From Yponomeuta sedellus (taxonomy: Eukaryota; Arthropoda; Insecta; Lepidoptera; Yponomeutidae), in the NCBI GenBank assembly GCA_934045075.1, contig OW203731.1, positions 14,393,062 through 14,457,061 of the forward strand: DNA of 64,000 bases, written 5' to 3'. Below the pieces are notes generated by a model that searched no databases, was not told where the DNA came from, and saw only the letters and a program-made list of their open reading frames with translations. Shown piece after piece: positions 46,001 to 51,154 of this stretch; positions within the stretch are counted from its first letter, which is position 1, and each line of letters starts with the position of its first letter. Made by a program: the position numbers and the translations under genes.

Positions 46001-48680
46001 ACCGCATTAAAATAGAAAACCTCGCCATATTGCGGAAAACTGTTATTAATAACATTAAACTTTATTTATGATTCTCGATTTCTGAAAAATATACTGACAG
46101 GTTGTTCAAGCGTGGTACGGGGTATAAAGCTTTTGTGAGTTTTGTGCGCCAAAATGCCGAAAACTTCTTCTTCTTCAGGCTATATTAGTCCACTGCTGGA
46201 CACAGCCCTCCCCTAATAAGCGCCATAGCTCAAAACTTACGAGGTACACAATTGAATTTCATGAAGTTCTTCAGAACGGCTGCAAGATATTAATTTATTT
46301 ATTTAAATGACAATACTAATTTGTCAATATGACTGATTGGTGACTAATTGGTACCATGCATAGTTTGTGTAATGGAGATTGGCCACTTTGTAACTTACTG
46401 AAACGGAAATTGAAAAATATACCTATATTAAAGGTTGGTTTCAGTGAAAGTCAAAGTGACTTATCCAGCCTGACAACTGTAAATAAAAGGAATTGAAGCA
46501 TTGGTACCATCCACAGAACATAAGTACCATCTGATCATTATTTTCAAGATCAATTTCGTATGAGTCTGAATAGTTAATTTGAATACTTAGGTTCTGAATT
46601 GATGATCAATGAACGATTAGTAAAATTGTAAATGGTTTTGTTTCCTTGACTTTAATTTAATTTAAATGTTATTTAAAATAAATAAAATTTTACGTATGGT
46701 TACTACTCTTTTATTTATGTATACTCTTTTGTGAAAAAGTACTATACTATATTTTTTACTAATATTACGCCTGATAAAAAAATTAAGTGGCCAATTCAAA
46801 TCACTGCAAATGAATACATGCAATCTGGCGCACGCAGCATGAAAAGGTATAAAATGTAAAAAAATACTAAAATGATCGAAATTGTTTCAATATTTGTTTT
46901 ATCTACCTAGGTAACTATAGGTATAAAAATTTAAGCCCAAAGGAGGTCCTAAAGCTTTAAACTCAATAACCTGGGTAGTTTGTAAAGAAAGGAGGAGAGT
47001 TCCAAAAACCCAAATATATTTAAAAACCTATTTAGAGGCTAAAAATTTCACCCATGCCGGGATTCGAACCCGCAACCTCTGGCTATCCGTGCCAGAGCCA
47101 GAGGTTGCGGGTTCGAATCCCGGCATGGGTGAAGTTTTTAGCCTCTTAATAGGTTTTTAAATTTGTCCTTAGCACGTGTTAGTGCATTAAAAATAAAAAT
47201 AGTATAACCAAATATATTGTTATGTTTAAGGAGTAAGTCTTATTTTTGAGAAGAATAAAAAAATCTACCTAAAACACTAGCACAGTAGAGTTCCAAAAAA
47301 CCCAAAGACCCTTAAGGTTTTCCCTTAGGGTTTTATAAGGAAATATAGGTATAGAAGAGTTCCAAAAAACAAAGTGCCTAGGTGGAACCTAAGGGCTAAG
47401 AAAGTACCTAATCCCTGTTTTCTTGCTTGGAGTTTGTTCCAGTCTCAATACGTAGGTAGTCCTAATTTAAAACCGTTCATCGCGATGGCAAGCTTAAAAT
47501 AAAGACTGCTTTTTTAGATAGTTAAGTGGGCACGATGTTAGACTCCCGCAACGATGTATTGCAACGCGCTTTACGCATAAAACTCTGCTGGATCATTAGC
47601 AGAATTCCTCAAAATTATTACGTCCATTAATTAATTGACGTAACCATAACCACAGCACTTTGTAAGGAGAGTCGTTTATGGCCAATCACCATTAATGAAA
47701 AACATTGGGCTCTGATTGCCCCTTTTATCTCAATAACAGCAAGAGAAGTACCGAAGGGCTAAAATATTGGGCGTTTGCCACACGAGACGATTCCGTTTGT
47801 AGTTTGTACACATCCGTGTTTACGACGATATCAGGTACAGTCTGTGATACGGGAGCTGTGTGTTTTGGTAGATATCGTACTTATGCTGCGCGCGATAAGA
47901 ACTATCGCCGAGTAGATCCGATGTCGCTGGGAGTGCCTGACACACTGACGAAAGGCCGCGGCTAGACCGTACACACACAAACAAATGTGGCCTCTGCGCC
48001 ACTCTTAAATAACCTAAATAGCACTACATCAGTCGCATTTAGCTCAATATTTGCCGTTAGGGACCATATCCGTCATGCTAAATACCTAGGCCTATAAGAT
48101 AAATAAAATAATCTGTAAAATAATGCATCAATACGCCGGATTTCGCAATGTAGAGCCCATATAGAGTCAGTTTATTTTAGTTTAAAGGTAGCTGAGGATA
48201 TCGATGCGTAAATCAAATCTACTGTGTAAACTTCAATAGCAGTTTCAATCAATAAAAACATTGAATCACGCAATGTAATTATGCCTTGGCCAGACATCTC
48301 ACGGATACAAAACAAACTGAGTAAGACAGTGCGCCATTGACTGCTTGTCACACAAAATCAATTTCAAGACGATGCCCAAAGAGCTAAAGAATATACTCAA
48401 CATAGTGTGATCGATCCTTATTTTGTTAGTCCTTCGCATTCAATGTGGTCGGAAGGATGTTTTGATTGAATGCATTTTACACCGAGGTCACTGAACTCCA
48501 ATCTAAAGCATGGGCGCACTTACGCCCCCCGCCTTTACTCCCCATGGAATTACCACGCTTCACAGGAACACAGCACTTAAAACACGGCGTGCACTAACCT
48601 TCAGCTCCGCAATCGGCACACACATTATTCCCCGGCTTCTTTTGTATCTCTAATAACAATCTTTCGTTATGATCAACCAT
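21997..48680 (-). CDS. ADAP1: ArfGAP with dual PH domains (ADAP/centaurin-alpha); complete seven-exon gene
   Basis: Minus-strand exons 48680-48599, 39262-39037, 33244-33071, 27902-27726, 27211-26976, 24198-24004 and 22061-21997 join in phase (82+226+174+177+236+195+65 nt) to 384 residues and TAG; vertebrate ADAP1 is 374. The ArfGAP zinc finger is Cys21-x2-Cys24-x16-Cys41-x2-Cys44, with the arginine-finger candidate Arg49 in CASIHR. PH1 runs from about residue 129 (GTMEGFLMKRG) to W220; PH2 from about 254 (REGWLWKTGPR) to about 355, with Lys/Arg residues suited to phosphoinositide binding. Known family role: binds PIP3 or inositol tetrakisphosphate, is recruited to the plasma membrane and stimulates GTP hydrolysis on ARF6. 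Introns range from 0.5 to 9.3 kb and are full of retroposons. The family call is secure; the symbol follows the vertebrate orthologue. Confidence 0.95.
22189..22235. repeat. Perfect 18-bp-arm inverted repeat
   Basis: GATTAAGAGATTAATCTG (22189-22206) and its complement (22218-22235) around 11 nt, in ADAP intron 6 close to the terminal exon. Confidence 0.75.
22300..22492 (+). mobile_element. tRNA-derived SINE, well preserved
   Basis: TGTGGCGTAGAGGTAGCGCG, GGTCCCGGGTTCGAATCCC, then ATGTTTATGATGTCGTTGTT, ACGACACAGGGTATCCTAGT and GCATGTAAATGTTATCC. A body, not a terminator, follows the tRNA-like part. Confidence 0.85.
22493..23588 (-). other. ADAP intron 6, non-repeat stretch
   Basis: Mostly unrecognised. 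A near direct repeat GGAGTCATAGAAATATATAC occurs at about 22943 and 22989. An 84-codon plus-strand frame at 22510-22764 has no family resemblance. Confidence 0.4.
23589..23842. mobile_element. MITE A: GGGGGCCGATTCTC TIR element
   Basis: Left end GGGGGCCGATTCTCACTTC, right end GGCCGAGAATCAGCCCCC; interior AATATTTTGCGTTTACGCC and GCGACAAATGTCTAATCC. Relatives at 24668, 25087 (inverted) and 39289 (inverted). Confidence 0.75.
24004..24198 (-). CDS. ADAP1: ADAP coding exon 6 (rest of PH2)
   Basis: Acceptor CCGCAG|GT, donor ACAG|GTAAAG. Encodes HESNGYSIKVSNTGNGCKEA, then RFPFHLITPERTYCLAAISH, ending RAGWLSIIQQTLKRPLTPQD. The polypyrimidine tract is weak, and the upstream intron sequence is the end of a tRNA-type SINE (24210-24365), so part of the acceptor region is repeat-derived. 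Confidence 0.95.
24210..24365 (-). mobile_element. tRNA-type SINE fragment abutting ADAP exon 6 acceptor
   Basis: Minus strand: AGCAATACCACTCGCTAGC, GGAAACCCTAGTGTCTGAA, ending GCGGAAATATCAGGTCTAAC about 14 bp before exon 6. The last CTAAC motifs sit where a branch point would be expected. Confidence 0.72.
24389..24424. repeat. 13-bp-arm hairpin
   Basis: GAGTTACTGGTGA and TCACCAGTAACTC flank a 10-nt loop in ADAP intron 5. Confidence 0.7.
24578..25086 (-). mobile_element. Helitron-like fragment split by a MITE A insertion
   Basis: TACTAGCTGCTGCCCGCGAC (about 24578) is the usual minus-strand Helitron end. The matching segment GTTCAGCCGTTATTGTGTGA resumes only after the MITE at 24668-25013. 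Confidence 0.5.
24668..25013. mobile_element. MITE A, second copy, with internal hairpin insertion
   Basis: Same interior as the 23589 copy. It contains a private 19-bp-arm hairpin (CACGGATGTCAAAAAAAGA at 24825-24843 and complement at 24846-24864). Right end CAAGAATCGGCTCCCTG. Confidence 0.65.
25087..25325. mobile_element. MITE A, inverted copy
   Basis: CGGGGAGCGAATTCTCGGCC then ATCGTAGACGCAAAATATTC is the reverse of the 23800 end; closes near GAGTCGTATACGAATTACTT. Confidence 0.6.
25415..25595 (-). mobile_element. Helitron-like element, minus strand
   Basis: Plus-strand view CTAGCTGGGCCCCGCAG ... ACATTAGTGTGA, so minus 5'-TCACACTAATG...CTAG-3'. Interior CAGTAAAACGTAGCACTAGG and GTGTCAGCTAACTCC recur at 12410-12550 and 36300-36470. 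Confidence 0.62.
25597..25876. mobile_element. TIR element with near-palindromic left half
   Basis: Ends TAGGGGTGC (25597) and GCACCCCTA (about 25872). Inside, GAGATGCGATGATATCGATT ACAG pairs imperfectly with CTGTAATCGATTTCATCGAA. This symmetry gives long mirror-image open frames on both strands, which I do not consider genes. Confidence 0.5.
26322..26567. mobile_element. Composite retroposon carrying an antisense tRNA-type unit and the fold-back tail
   Basis: TSD CATGCCTCTTCTCT at 26308-26321 and 26568-26581. 5' part GTGGCGAGCACATGTCAACT, shared with WBP11 intron 3 (56934-57060); then the antisense tRNA arm AACCTATTTAGAGGCTAAA; then tail CCTTAGCACGGGTTGGTGCA and a poly-A. It lacks the sense arm seen in other family members. 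Confidence 0.85.
26976..27211 (-). CDS. ADAP1: ADAP coding exon 5 (inter-PH linker and start of PH2)
   Basis: Acceptor CTCAG|G, donor G|GTAAGT. Encodes KLHQLQVAFPAASESDLLLR, then REGWLWKTGPR, RRRWFTLDNRKLMYHDEPLD and AYPKGEIFLG. WKTG and RRRWFTL are hallmark second-PH residues of ADAPs. Confidence 0.96.
27288..27413 (+). mobile_element. 5S-headed SINE body fragment
   Basis: TTTGATAATTTCTGACAGTA AGGCCCGC, CTCCACCAACCCGGACTTC, ending GGGTTGATCATGATGA; in ADAP intron 3/4 DNA upstream of exon 5. Confidence 0.7.
27562..27609. repeat. 21-bp-arm hairpin with 6-nt loop
   Basis: AAAAGAAAATGTTATACATG C (27562-27582) and complement (27589-27609), in ADAP intron 4. No mismatch seen. Confidence 0.8.
27726..27902 (-). 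CDS. ADAP1: ADAP coding exon 4 (rest of PH1)
   Basis: Acceptor TTACAG|A, donor TG|GTGAGT. Encodes residues from YHVKEHREPKGVLKLSELNV to HIYVTHDDPEVINCW, including the KIGH-NSLQITFLKD strand pair and the C-terminal PH helix Trp (codon split with exon 5). Confidence 0.95.
27940..28175 (+). mobile_element. LINE ORF2 C-terminal fragment
   Basis: Encodes GKGRPRRTYIDQIGDVLANR, then RRACKQRLMNVVEVK, CQDRCKWQSLVSAYPYG and a stop, the usual end of a lepidopteran non-LTR polymerase (GRPRRTYI ... DR--W---VSAYP). A diverged second copy lies at 57655-57865. Clade not settled. Confidence 0.6.
28328..28527 (+). mobile_element. Fold-back tRNA-type retroposon, copy 2
   Basis: TSD GTAAATTATAGGTG (28314-28327, 28528-28541), 14 bp. 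Two arms (…CTCTGGCTATCCGTACCA / TGGTACGGATAGCCAGAG…) meet at a 10-nt loop, so the structure is one long hairpin, then CCTTAGCACGGGTTAGTGCA and an A-rich tail. Confidence 0.92.
28676..28727 (+). mobile_element. 5S-headed SINE 3' terminal fragment
   Basis: GAAGAGACCCGTGCCCCAGC and ACATACAAGGGTTG only. Confidence 0.55.
29205..29365 (+). mobile_element. 5S-headed SINE body fragment
   Basis: ATAATTTCTGATCGTAAGGC, CCACTGTCTTACAATCCTCC and CCCAGCAGTGGGGATATACA; head absent. Confidence 0.7.
30198..30375 (+). mobile_element. Fold-back tRNA-type retroposon, copy 3 (short antisense arm)
   Basis: TSD ACTTCATTAAT (30187-30197, 30376-30386). The left arm is only AAAAACCTATTTTAGAGGCT AAAA, then TTGGCTCAATTGGTAGAGCG (A box) with a duplicated TAGAGCGCTGG, the sense tRNA-type unit and the conserved tail. 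Confidence 0.88.
30600..31720 (-). other. ADAP intron 3, no repeat recognised
   Basis: About 1.1 kb of largely unique DNA. A CpG-richer patch at 31545-31590 (GACGTCCGACCGCGTCGAAG) is out of character with the AT-rich surroundings. An open frame across it runs into the next SINE and is not convincing as a gene. Confidence 0.4.
31723..32071 (-). mobile_element. 5S-rRNA-headed SINE, full length, minus strand
   Basis: Flanks CGATTTCAAGCG (31711-31722) and CGATATCAAGCG (32072-32083), a TSD with one mismatch lying inside an older SINE. Minus-strand head GAGTTAAGCAACAACAGGCG and GGATGGGTGACCGTCCC. Confidence 0.87.
32084..33070 (-). other. ADAP intron 3, mostly unrecognised
   Basis: The first part (32084-32300) continues a degraded tRNA-type SINE body. 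The rest, including a 107-codon minus-strand frame at 32544-32867, shows no family resemblance. Confidence 0.35.
33071..33244 (-). CDS. ADAP1: ADAP coding exon 3 (linker and start of PH1)
   Basis: Acceptor TTTCAG|G, donor AA|GTGAGT. Encodes VLVEQWIRAKYEREEF, the family signature between ArfGAP and PH1, then GTMEGFLMKRGKEDSRYQLR with the first two PH strands. Confidence 0.95.
33288..33375 (+). mobile_element. 5S-headed SINE fragment
   Basis: CAAGCCGTTGGTTCCGGCTG TCATGT and TTATGGGCAGCTTGATAACT, starting 43 bp upstream of ADAP exon 3's acceptor. Confidence 0.6.
33985..34303. repeat. (TATG)n microsatellite, about 300 bp
   Basis: An almost uninterrupted tetranucleotide run of roughly 75 units, with single-base variants only at its ends (GTGTGTATG left, TGTATGAATG right). 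It creates long artificial open frames (MYVC and HTYI repeats) on both strands. Confidence 0.98.
34305..34435 (+). mobile_element. 5S-headed SINE fragments in inverted arrangement
   Basis: TAGGCCATACTCCGCCACGA (antisense) is followed by CGTGGTGGAGTATGGCCTAA (sense) and GGGGACACTCAAGGGTTGAT, next to the (TATG)n array. Confidence 0.6.
34628..34975 (+). mobile_element. tRNA-type SINE (GCGGTGGTAGCGG family)
   Basis: GAGCGGTGGATGTGGAGCGG, GTGGGTTCGAAC, AACCGTGAAGGAAAACGTCG and GTACGGAAATCTCAGGTCTA; carries an extra internal AT-rich stretch at about 34735-34830. Confidence 0.7.
35418..35585 (-). mobile_element. 5S-headed SINE 3' half, minus strand
   Basis: TATCAACTCTTGTATGTCCC CACTGCTGGGGCACGG through TTATCAAGCCGCCCATAATG; truncated before the 5S-like head. 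Confidence 0.78.
35745..36060 (-). mobile_element. Possible LINE 3' region, minus strand
   Basis: A T-rich start (an A-rich tail on the minus strand) followed by a diverged coding-like stretch. Resembles CR1/L2-like ends, but no motif is clear enough to fix a clade. Confidence 0.3.
36252..36476 (+). mobile_element. Helitron-like element
   Basis: A|TCACACTAATATTATAAAG start and GCGGGTCACAGCTAG end; interior TTAGCTGACACCCTG and CTACGTTTTACTGCGGG matches the reverse of 25440-25595. Confidence 0.62.
36919..37407 (+). mobile_element. Fold-back tRNA-type retroposon, copy 4: 199-bp arms
   Basis: TSD ACTTTAAAGAAT (36907-36918, 37408-37419). Left arm 36919-37117 and right arm 37164-37362 are both 199 bp; comparing by eye I find one mismatch (GTAACC versus GCAACC sense). 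The spacer 37118-37163 is unique. The arms contain the tRNA-type unit plus about 95 bp of extra sequence (TGAAATTTCAAACCTC, ATTCTCTGTATTACGTACAG). The conserved tail CCTTAGCACGGGTTAGTGCA is outside the palindrome. Confidence 0.95.
38228..38430. mobile_element. Fold-back family member with antisense tRNA unit and short terminal inverted repeats
   Basis: Left AAAAACCTATTTTAGAGGCT AAA, right TTTAGCGTCTAAAATAGGTT TTT; inside, one antisense tRNA-type unit (GGGATTCGAACCCGCGACC; CCAACTGAGCTAATGGGC) and GGCATCAGTGAAATTTCGAA. The usual tail CCTTAGCACGGGTTAGTGCA follows. No clear TSD, because the 3' side abuts a MITE B copy. Confidence 0.82.
38436..38580. mobile_element. MITE B, 5'-truncated copy
   Basis: CAGAGCAGGAAGTAGTA, GGCGAAAACCAAAGCCTACT and the terminal CCGAGGTATATTCTAAAAGC; left TIR missing at the junction with the fold-back element. 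Confidence 0.75.
38659..38990 (+). mobile_element. 5S-headed SINE, slightly 5'-truncated, 46 bp from ADAP exon 2
   Basis: TSD AACTCTACGCGATAT (38644-38658, 38991-39005), 15 bp and exact. It starts near ACAACAGGCGCGGTCAGGTG, so only part of box A remains. It lies antisense to ADAP. Confidence 0.9.
39037..39262 (-). CDS. ADAP1: ADAP coding exon 2 (core of ArfGAP domain)
   Basis: Acceptor TCTAG|AA, donor CA|GTAAGT. Encodes SDWASYNLGIFICMRCASIH then RSMGAHISKVKHMKLDRWED up to RRPVKNDPQ, the zinc finger's second Cys pair, Arg49 and the VK-M-LD-W helix typical of ArfGAPs. A 5S-type retroposon lies only 46 bp inside the following intron. Confidence 0.96.
39289..39776. mobile_element. MITE A, inverted, interrupted by a tRNA-type SINE
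   Basis: GGGAGCCGATTCTCGTCCAT and AGACGCAAAATATTCGAAGG at the left; ATTATTTGCTAATGAAGTGA AAATTGGCTCCC at the right; the 39482-39737 SINE splits it. Confidence 0.72.
39482..39737 (-). mobile_element. tRNA-derived SINE nested in MITE A
   Basis: Minus strand: CCTCAATGGCGCAGCGGTTT, GGTCTCGGGTTCGATACCC, body TTCTAGTTTGTCTCGGGTCT and GTATAGGGCTAACGAGATCT, tail (TTA)n. Same family as 14199-14446. Confidence 0.85.
39777..40489 (-). other. ADAP intron 1, no recognised element
   Basis: Unique-looking DNA. AGCAATCATGATATTTTAAT and GATCGCTTAGCATGACTTTG suggest weak short symmetry near 40040-40100. No gene is supported. Confidence 0.35.
40490..40545 (+). mobile_element. 5S-headed SINE 3' terminal fragment
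   Basis: CACGAAGAGACCCGTACCCC AGCAGTGGGGACACAC only. Confidence 0.6.
40733..40852 (-). mobile_element. RTE-ended short retroposon, minus strand
   Basis: CTATATTAGTCCATTGCTGG GCATAGCCCTCCCC is the RTE 3' end; AGGTTGTGCCATCATTGGGG and ATGCCCATAATCCC belong to the head shared with 16070 and 50548. Confidence 0.75.
40898..41050 (+). mobile_element. RTE-like LINE, extremely 5'-truncated, with TSD
   Basis: TSD AATCATGTTAT (40887-40897, 41051-41061). Encodes RGRPKRRWRDDLTTFLPDWQ then EEWKTKGEAFAQQWDTIEA and a stop, the extreme C-terminus of a non-LTR polymerase (GRPxxRWxDDL), followed by an A-rich tail. A different lineage from the 58332 RTE. Confidence 0.82.
41160..41385 (-). mobile_element. Diverged coding repeat, minus strand
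   Basis: Minus-strand frame containing YSSCRRERSDLFTSGVV and a decayed remainder. It looks like a LINE polyprotein remnant, but I cannot assign a clade. Confidence 0.3.
41648..42543. mobile_element. DNA transposon relic or MITE with imperfect long TIRs
   Basis: Left CCTTATTCTAAAAACCTGAA ... CTGGTTTAAACCA; right TGGTTTAAACCTGGTAACAA ... GTTTTGGAATAAGG. Both ends share CCTTATTC, TGGTTTAAACCA and a GGATTGTTAC block in inverted order. The interior frame 42041-42247 (68 codons) has no family match I recognise. Confidence 0.5.
42544..43682 (-). other. ADAP intron 1, unrecognised AT-rich DNA
   Basis: No repeat family or coding homology recognised; 93- and 61-codon minus-strand frames here are hydrophobic and lack motifs. 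Confidence 0.35.
43683..43800 (-). mobile_element. RTE-ended short retroposon, minus strand
   Basis: CCATACCAGTCCACTGCTGG ACATCGCCCTCCCC then GGGGTAATGCCCATAATCCC. Tail (GTC)n on the plus strand at the left; same family as 50548. Confidence 0.78.
43801..44842 (-). other. ADAP intron 1, largely unrecognised
   Basis: AT-rich to 44450. At 44470-44550 a G/C-richer repeat-like patch (CATCCCCCCCAAGGTACGG, CTCATCCAGCCACTG) resembles a minus-strand repeat tail. No gene supported. Confidence 0.35.
44843..45560 (+). pseudogene. Ty3/gypsy-type LTR retrotransposon remnant (gag end and protease)
   Basis: Frames shift between segments. A gag-like stretch ends near 45145. Then REKFLVHTVGISVTA stands where a retroelement protease carries its DTG-type active site, here altered to HTV, followed by KLYAANNTPMHTYG, FKWNFIIADKKPSIL and DIHNRKIIDSVTELS. 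The order matches a gypsy protease running toward reverse transcriptase, but the RT domain is missing and I see no LTRs. It is inactive, with several frameshifts. Confidence 0.65.
46168..46235 (-). mobile_element. RTE LINE 3' tip with (GAA)n tail
   Basis: CTTCTTCTTCTTCAGGCTAT ATTAGTCCACTGCTGG to GCGCCATAGCT, flanked by AAAACTT-like repeats. Confidence 0.7.
46236..47009 (-). other. ADAP intron 1, no recognised element
   Basis: AT-rich DNA without recognisable repeats or genes. Confidence 0.4.
47021..47207 (+). mobile_element. Fold-back tRNA-type retroposon, copy 5
   Basis: TSD CCAAATATATT (47010-47020, 47208-47218). Antisense arm to GGCTATCCGTGCCAGAG, then directly the sense arm CCAGAGGTTGCGGGTTCGAA, an almost loopless hairpin with the unit's A-box half lost; tail CCTTAGCACGTGTTAGTGCA. 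Confidence 0.9.
47219..48598 (-). other. ADAP intron 1 proximal part
   Basis: TTCCAAAAAACCCAAAG-type phrases recur several times at 47280-47390 (and 47000), a short imperfect tandem. The rest is unique-looking, with an unconvincing 86-codon plus-strand frame at 47705-47965. Confidence 0.4.
48599..48680 (-). CDS. ADAP1: ADAP coding exon 1 (start codon and first zinc-finger cysteine pair)
   Basis: ATG at 48680-48678; encodes MVDHNERLLLEIQKKPGNNV then CADCGAE, closely matching the family's PGNARCADCGA. The donor is AAG|GTTAGT, phase 1. The exon is too short to appear as a long reading frame. It is placed by homology, and the split Glu28 codon is completed by exon 2. Confidence 0.93.
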
Positions 48681-48689
48681 CGTGGAACT

Positions 48690-48900
48690 TTTGCATCAAT
48701 ATAATAATGAAGACAAGTACTCCGGCGTACGTACGACGCGCCTCGAAAGTCGAACGCGTTCTCCGCCGCTACCCGAGCGAGCGAGACTTCGATTCGACCG
48801 AGGCGGGTGAAGCTCGGTCGGTTCAACCAACGCCATTTCAGTAATACGCTTGCTGTCTCACTCACTCGCGGTGCCTCTTGCCTGGTGCGAACGAGACAGG
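48690..48900 (-). promoter_or_regulatory. CpG-rich promoter/5' UTR candidate of ADAP
   Basis: Immediately upstream of the ADAP start codon (minus strand), the block 48720-48830 is CpG-dense (GCGCGCCTCG-type clusters) while its flanks are AT-rich. It probably holds the 5' UTR and core promoter. No TATA box is evident at a fixed distance, so the start site is not called. Confidence 0.4.
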
Positions 48901-50059
48901 AATCGAGGTCCAGTTTCGGTACATGAATGAAACTATCCAGTTGTATGTGTAGACGTCTCGTAAATCGTACAACTGTGTCTCTGTGTGAGACCCTGTAGTA
49001 CGCGATACAAGAACCGTCTCGCGTAAAATACTATGTATGTGTTGTAGAGCGGAGTCTACTCTACTGTTTATGTAGAGTAGGCAAGTATTTACTATTTAAT
49101 TGTTATCAGCTCTACGTACCTATTTGTGAAGGATCAATTAGAATTGAATTGAACGGGCTCAGAACTGAGTCCGACGAGGGAACCACCATAATATGCGACT
49201 GCGGTGCAAACTAAAGAAATGTACCTAGAGCTTTTCATTCAAAAAACGTGACGCTGGTCACGTGGGCTGTATCAAATATTTCAAAATAGAGAAGTACTTA
49301 AAGGCATAGTCAACCTCTACACGCGGGCAATATTCTCAGTTCCATTTCATTACACCAACTTTCACTTCTCTCTCGGCAAGGGTCACTTTGCAACAATAAA
49401 GTAAAGATCGCAGTAATGTCAACTCGTGTTTAGCTAACGTTTGGGTAACGATTCAACCTCCAGAATTGACCATCTATGCACTACATGCAATTACATTACG
49501 TGCGACTATGCAACTAAAATGGAAAGGTTGACATACTTTTGGCTGCACTCAAGTGTAGGGAAGTAGGTACTCTCCACGTAGTTTGTTCATAGAGTTGTCG
49601 TTTTGTTCCTCTACTCTTCAGGATACGGACAGTTGACACGTAATATTGAGTTTGGATGCATTCGGATGTTGTACTAACTTGGTAGGTACCTATATTTACG
49701 TCCCTTTGACGAAATCTTGTCACTAGAATCATTGGTTGCGGTGCTTCTTGACTGAGTATTATGTCATACACATATCATTTTAGCACATGAAATGAAAAGG
49801 TTTTATTCAAAGTAGCACAGAAACTGCGGCTTAATGAACGTTACATTTCGACCATTTCAAAATTTAGATATCATTTTGCAGAAAAAATGGACAAAAACAC
49901 TATTAGTCTTTTCAAAGCCCTTAATTAACATAGTTTAATTATTATAAAACATAGAACTCATGCATTGTACTGGCTTTAATTCCAGACCTCATTGTCATCT
50001 AAATAATCCTTTATGTCATAGTGGCACTTTTGGCACAAAGTGTGCTTAACATTTTTTAA
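48901..50059. other. ADAP-WBP11 intergenic, proximal part
   Basis: No gene or known repeat. It lies upstream of the CpG-rich ADAP promoter block and could hold regulatory DNA, but no specific site is supported. Motifs at 49795-50000 (AACGTTACATTTC, GTAATTAAGG types) also occur near 56600-56740, in inverted order, so a diverged repeat is present. Confidence 0.4.
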
Positions 50060-50165
50060 TGTAGCCTATAAACGCCCCACTGCAGGGCACGGCCTTCTCT
50101 CAGAGAGTGAGTATTAGCTCAATTACCACGCGTCCCACTGTAGATTGGCAACTTCTGCTATATAT
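50060..50165 (-). mobile_element. tRNA-type SINE body fragment, minus strand
   Basis: GTAGCCTATAAACGCCCCAC TGCAGGGCACGG and TTCTCTCAGAGAGTG. Confidence 0.7.
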
Positions 50166-50375
50166 ATATTAATAATTTCTATATATATATATATATATAT
50201 ATTATAGGCTCAACAACAAGGTACCTGACACTATCCTCATGACAAAGAACAATTATGTCAAGCAAAAACATGCTTAGTTAGATATCTAAACCATCGTATT
50301 GATTTATTTTCTCTGTGTACCTAATTATCGTGAGGAAACCTGAGCGTCTGGAGTGTGCAAATACCTCGGCGCTTG

Positions 50376-50449
50376 AATATAAATATATTAGATTTCAATT
50401 ATATATATATATAAATATATATATAATTGAAATCTAATATATTTATATT
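50376..50449. repeat. 74-bp AT-rich palindrome
   Basis: AATATAAATATATTAGATTT and its complement frame an (AT)n centre; the two 37-nt halves have one central mismatch. It abuts a SINE fragment (GTGAGGAAACCTGAGCGTCT) at 50330-50375. Confidence 0.9.
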
Positions 50450-50547
50450 TGGTACCTATAAGGTCGTAGGCAAAAAATGGCGATATCTCGAAAAATCTAA
50501 ATTACAAATAATCTGCTGTGTGGTGTCGGCCTAGAGAATAGCACCAC

Positions 50548-50778
50548 CCCAATTCTTCCCGCGGGTGTCGTAAAAGGCGACTAAGGGACACAAACCGGGG
50601 GGTGGGCAGCAGCGCCCCCTGCAGTACAACTCCACCCAACTGCGATCCCCAACCCACATGCCCAGCGTGGGGATTATGGGCATTACCCCCTATGATAGCT
50701 CCACGTGGCGCTCTTTAGGGGAGGGCTGTGTCCAGCAGTGGACTAGTATAGCCTGACGATGACGATGATGACGATGAC
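50548..50778 (+). mobile_element. Short retroposon with RTE-derived 3' end, best copy
   Basis: AATTCTTCCCGCGGGTGTCG, CCCCCTGCAGTACAACTCCA, CATGCCCAGCGTGGGGATTA, then AGGGGAGGGCTGTGTCCAGC and a (GATGAC)n tail, the same terminal sequence as the RTE copy ending at 60618. Confidence 0.82.
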
Positions 50779-50964
50779 ATATAATTTATTGCAACCATAA
50801 GGAGTTTGTAGCAATTTTTTAAGTAGGTACTGCTTATAGTTTAATAATAATAGTGTTTTTTTTTTCATTTCTAGCCTTAATTTTCCTTAAAATATAGCAA
50901 CAAGATAACAAAATAAAATTTACGTAGGTACCCACACTTCGAATACATTAATTTCAACTTCTTA

Positions 50965-51149
50965 TCTATAATATAAAAATGAATCGCTGAATGTGTTGGT
51001 AAGCGCAAATCTCGAGAGCAGCTGAACTGATTACGCTAATTATTTTTTAAGAATATTGCTTTAAGTACGAGGATGGTTGTTACAGAGAGAAATATAAAAA
51101 AATGAAAGAATCGACGGTTAGGCAGTACGAAGTTCGCTGGGTCAGCTAG
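50965..51149 (+). mobile_element. Helitron-like element, first of a pair
   Basis: A|TCTATAATATAAAAATGAAT ... CGAAGTTCGCTGGGTCAG CTAG|T. Short 3' hairpin CGAAGTTCG a few bases before CTAG. No coding capacity. Confidence 0.72.
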
Positions 51150-51154
51150 TATAC

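Noticed and set aside
47705..47965. 86-codon frame upstream of ADAP exon 1
   Set aside because: No motif, no splice logic and no family resemblance; treated as chance.
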